Part shown: positions 61,971-64,000 of the stretch, in pieces | How positions within the stretch are numbered: the first letter of the stretch is position 1 | Layout: every line of letters begins with the position of its first letter | Source: Pseudomonas atagonensis | GTDB taxonomy: Bacteria; Pseudomonadota; Gammaproteobacteria; Pseudomonadales; Pseudomonadaceae | Length of the DNA: 64,000 bases | NCBI RefSeq assembly: GCF_011369485.1 | Contig: NZ_VXCA01000025.1 | Location: forward strand, 434,001-498,000 | Reading direction: 5' to 3' | The notes under the pieces: model-generated | What the model saw: the letters and a program-made list of their open reading frames with translations, nothing else | What the model was told of the DNA's origin: nothing | Databases searched by the model: none | Program-made: the position numbers and the translations under genes

Positions 61971-62687
61971 TCACTCCCCCGCCGCCACACTTTCCAACCG
62001 ATAACCATATCCGTAAATCGTCAGCAACTGCCAACCCCGATCCGCCGTCAGCCCCAGCTTGTTGCGCAGGCGATAGATATGCGTATCCAGTGGCCTGGAC
62101 GAGGCGACTTCTTCGTGTGGCCAGAAGCGCTCATACAGATATTCCCGCGACAGCGGCCGGCCGAGGTTGCTGAACAGACAGCGCGCCAGGCGATATTCAC
62201 GTTCGGTCATGATGATCGCCTTGCCCTCGCGCGTGACGCTCAGTTCGGCATCATCAAACGTCAGATCATTAAAGCTCAGCACTTCAGTCGCAGCCGTTCG
62301 TGGCTGACTGTGTCGACGCAATACTGCAGCCACCCGCGCCTTCAGCTCATTCGGTCGAAACGGCTTGCTCACATAATCATCGGCCCCCGCATTTAACGCC
62401 TGAACAATATCGCTCTCGCCATCGCGACTGGTGAGCATGATCGCCGCCGGTGGTGCGTCCATGTGTTCGCGGGTCCAGCGCAGCAACGCCAGGCCGGTGA
62501 GGTCGGGCAATTGCCAGTCGAGGATCAGCAGGTCGAAGGTTTCCCGGCGCAGTTGCCGCAGCAGGTCTTCACCGCGCTCGAAGCTGTGCAGTGACCAGGG
62601 TTGTTCACCGGCTTCGGCCATCTGTTGCAGGGTTTGCTCGACCCGGCGCAGTTCGGCGGGTTCGTCGTCCAGTATCGCAACGCGCAT
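61971..62687 (-). CDS. OmpR-family DNA-binding response regulator
   Basis: A 238-residue regulator. Receiver domain: acidic pair D7/D8, phospho-acceptor Asp57 (LLILDWQLPDL), conserved Thr in IMLTSRD and Lys in VSKPF. The C-terminal winged helix (about 135-233) has TEREYRLARCLFSNLG, DTHIYRLRNKLG and GYGYRLE. It is divergent from a histidine-kinase gene beginning 169 bases away, and the two probably form a two-component system. Signal and targets are unknown. Confidence 0.92.
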   Translation of the reverse strand: MRVAILDDEPAELRRVEQTLQQMAEAGEQPWSLHSFERGEDLLRQLRRETFDLLILDWQLPDLTGLALLRWTREHMDAPPAAIMLTSRDGESDIVQALNAGADDYVSKPFRPNELKARVAAVLRRHSQPRTAATEVLSFNDLTFDDAELSVTREGKAIIMTEREYRLARCLFSNLGRPLSREYLYERFWPHEEVASSRPLDTHIYRLRNKLGLTADRGWQLLTIYGYGYRLESVAAGE

Positions 62688-62855
62688 ACGCGATCATTCC
62701 TTGTTGCTTGGGCAGTTGGCCGACAACCTTAGTCGCTCGGCCTTAGCGATGAAAGTAAGCGGCCCGACGTTGGTCGGCGTCCGCTATGATTCTTCGGGTC
62801 TTTCCTCAGACCTTTGGCTCATGAAACCATTCACCCCACCCTGCCCACTTTTCCC

Positions 62856-64000
62856 ATGACTGACCGCAGACGGCATGAAAGCCGGGAGCCGAGTCAGGTG
62901 CAGCGATTGTTTCGGCGATTGGTGCGCGAGTGGTTGTGGATAAGTCTAGTGCTGTTGCCGCTGACTGCGCTGTTGTCGTATCGCGCGCAGATCAATTTGC
63001 ATGACCCGTCGCCGGGACTGGACTCGCTGCTGTCAGTGGTGCTGGTGGCTGGCGTACTTGGCCTGTTGTTGTGGCGCCCGCGATGGGCGCTTTGGGTCAC
63101 GCTGGTCGGCATGGCTTGCGTGCTGCTCACCAGTGCCGGCCTCGCGGAGATGCGGCGCTGGTGGTCGCCGACGCCAGCCGTGCTGGGCATGCTGTTCGGT
63201 TATCTGATCTGGAACTGGCGGCGCCTCAGCGTCGTGCTGACCTACTTCGGCTGGGAACTGGCGCGACTGGATAACGAGCCGAAGGTTTTTCCCGAGCGTC
63301 GCCGTGCACAGTTCACCGGCGCGGATCGTTTGCAGGGGCAAATCATGGCGCTTGAACAAGCCATGAGCCGCACCCGCGATACCCGACGGTTCATTGCCGA
63401 TGGCTTGGAATATCTGCCAGTCGCCACGCTGATCAGTGATCCCCGAGGGCAGATCCTGCTGGGCAATCGCAAGGCTCGCCAGTTATTCGCTAAACCGTTG
63501 GTGGGCGATGACGTTCTCGATCAACTGGCGGGGCTCGGCTATCCGGAGTTGTCCACAGATATTCGGCCAGCGCTGTCGGAACTGCCGTTGCTGGAGTTTC
63601 GCGACCTCAAGGAACGCAGCCTGCGCCTGGAGCGCGCGGCGTTGCTGCCAGTGGATGGCGACATGCCGATCGGCTGGCTGCTGAGCCTGACCGACCTCAG
63701 CGCCGAGCGCGCTGCCGAAGAACAGCGTGCGGTCTTGCTGCGGTTTCTTTCTCATGACCTGCGTGCACCCCATTCGGCGATCCTCGCCCTGCTCGACGTC
63801 CACCGAAATCAAGCCGGGGTTGATTCACCCTTGTTCGAGCAGATCGAACGGCAGGTGCGTCGGGCGCTGGATCTCACTGATGGGTTTGTTTTGCTGGCCA
63901 GAGCCGAATCCGAGGCCTACCGGTTTCAGCCGACACTGTTCGCAATGCTGGTGATGGATGTAGTGGATCAAGCCTTGCCCATCGCCCAGCAAAAGCGCAT
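62856..64000 (+). CDS. Sensor histidine kinase, N-terminal part, cut by window end
   Basis: An open frame running off the window: 381 codons visible. About four hydrophobic segments lie within the first 125 residues (e.g. LWISLVLLPLTALLS, LLSVVLVAGVLGLLLW), then a linker coiled coil (MALEQAMSRTRDTRRFIADG), a PAS-like region (LPVATLISDPRGQILLGNR) and the H-box FLSHDLRAPHSAILALL with phospho-accepting His near residue 300. The catalytic domain lies beyond 64000. The ATG has a poor ribosome site, so a GTG further in is possible. Likely partner of the divergent response regulator. Confidence 0.85.
   Translation, partial: MTDRRRHESREPSQVQRLFRRLVREWLWISLVLLPLTALLSYRAQINLHDPSPGLDSLLSVVLVAGVLGLLLWRPRWALWVTLVGMACVLLTSAGLAEMRRWWSPTPAVLGMLFGYLIWNWRRLSVVLTYFGWELARLDNEPKVFPERRRAQFTGADRLQGQIMALEQAMSRTRDTRRFIADGLEYLPVATLISDPRGQILLGNRKARQLFAKPLVGDDVLDQLAGLGYPELSTDIRPALSELPLLEFRDLKERSLRLERAALLPVDGDMPIGWLLSLTDLSAERAAEEQRAVLLRFLSHDLRAPHSAILALLDVHRNQAGVDSPLFEQIERQVRRALDLTDGFVLLARAESEAYRFQPTLFAMLVMDVVDQALPIAQQKR

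Noticed and set aside
1..64000. CRISPR array, prophage, IS element, rRNA or tRNA gene
   Set aside because: No regularly spaced repeats, transposase or integrase proteins, phage structural genes or tRNA/rRNA-like sequences were seen. The only mobile-type repeats are the three REPINs.

Overview
The window looks like the replication-origin region of a Pseudomonas of the fluorescens group. The evidence is the gene order glmS-glmR-glmU-atpCDGAHFEBI-parBA-rsmG-mnmG-mnmE-yidC-yidD-rnpA-rpmH / oriC / dnaA-dnaN-recF-gyrB, the ParB-parS signature, Pseudomonas-type REP doublets (REPINs), and a D-rhamnose (A-band/common antigen type) polysaccharide operon in the rmd-gmd-wbpW-wzm-wzt-wbpX-wbpY-wbpZ order. 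Species is inferred from gene order and protein character only; no search was run. I see no rRNA, tRNA, IS, prophage or CRISPR array.

1-13.1 kb, membrane lipid and metal genes: a secreted DUF3617 protein, cardiolipin synthase (clsA), cyclopropane-fatty-acyl synthase (cfa), a bufferin-type copper-binding RiPP cluster (bufA-bufB-bufC) and, just upstream of it, a translationally coupled four-gene operon of three SPFH/HflK-HflC-like proteins and an HmtA-like P1B ATPase. One SPFH protein carries an extremely His-rich N-terminus, and a Zur-box-like palindrome sits about 35 bp upstream of the operon. Divergent from it is a third-type dihydrolipoamide dehydrogenase (lpd3).

13.1-31.1 kb, small transport/regulation genes and cell-surface sugar: a divergent Lrp/LysE-exporter pair, a TPR membrane protein plus DUF3142 lipoprotein pair, then two divergent polysaccharide transcription units. 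The minus-strand unit has two paralogous glycosyltransferases and a methyltransferase. The plus-strand unit makes GDP-D-rhamnose (WbpW, Gmd, Rmd), builds the chain (three glycosyltransferases) and exports it (Wzm/Wzt).

31.1-55.1 kb, all on the minus strand and therefore transcribed away from oriC: a PNPOx/FNR/2Fe-2S fusion oxidoreductase, a GST, a LysR regulator, the hexosamine genes glmS-glmR-glmU with an unoccupied attTn7 site after glmS, the complete F1Fo ATP synthase operon, the chromosome-partition genes parA-parB, the tRNA/rRNA modification genes rsmG, mnmG and mnmE, and the membrane insertase/RNase P/L34 group. The L34 gene rpmH (44 aa) is included.

55.1-64 kb: oriC with four perfect DnaA boxes, then dnaA-dnaN-recF-gyrB on the plus strand, a gyrB terminator, an OmpR-family response regulator and a histidine kinase cut off by the window end.

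The strongest unexpected signal is a second oriC-like region between mnmG and mnmE. It repeats the DnaA-box layout of the dnaA-proximal oriC at an almost constant offset of 4494 bp. Other points are the dense scatter of perfect DnaA boxes through coding sequences, two parS sites embedded inside genes, the adjacent zinc/copper import and bufferin systems, and a histidine kinase that appears to have lost its CHASE2 sensor domain.
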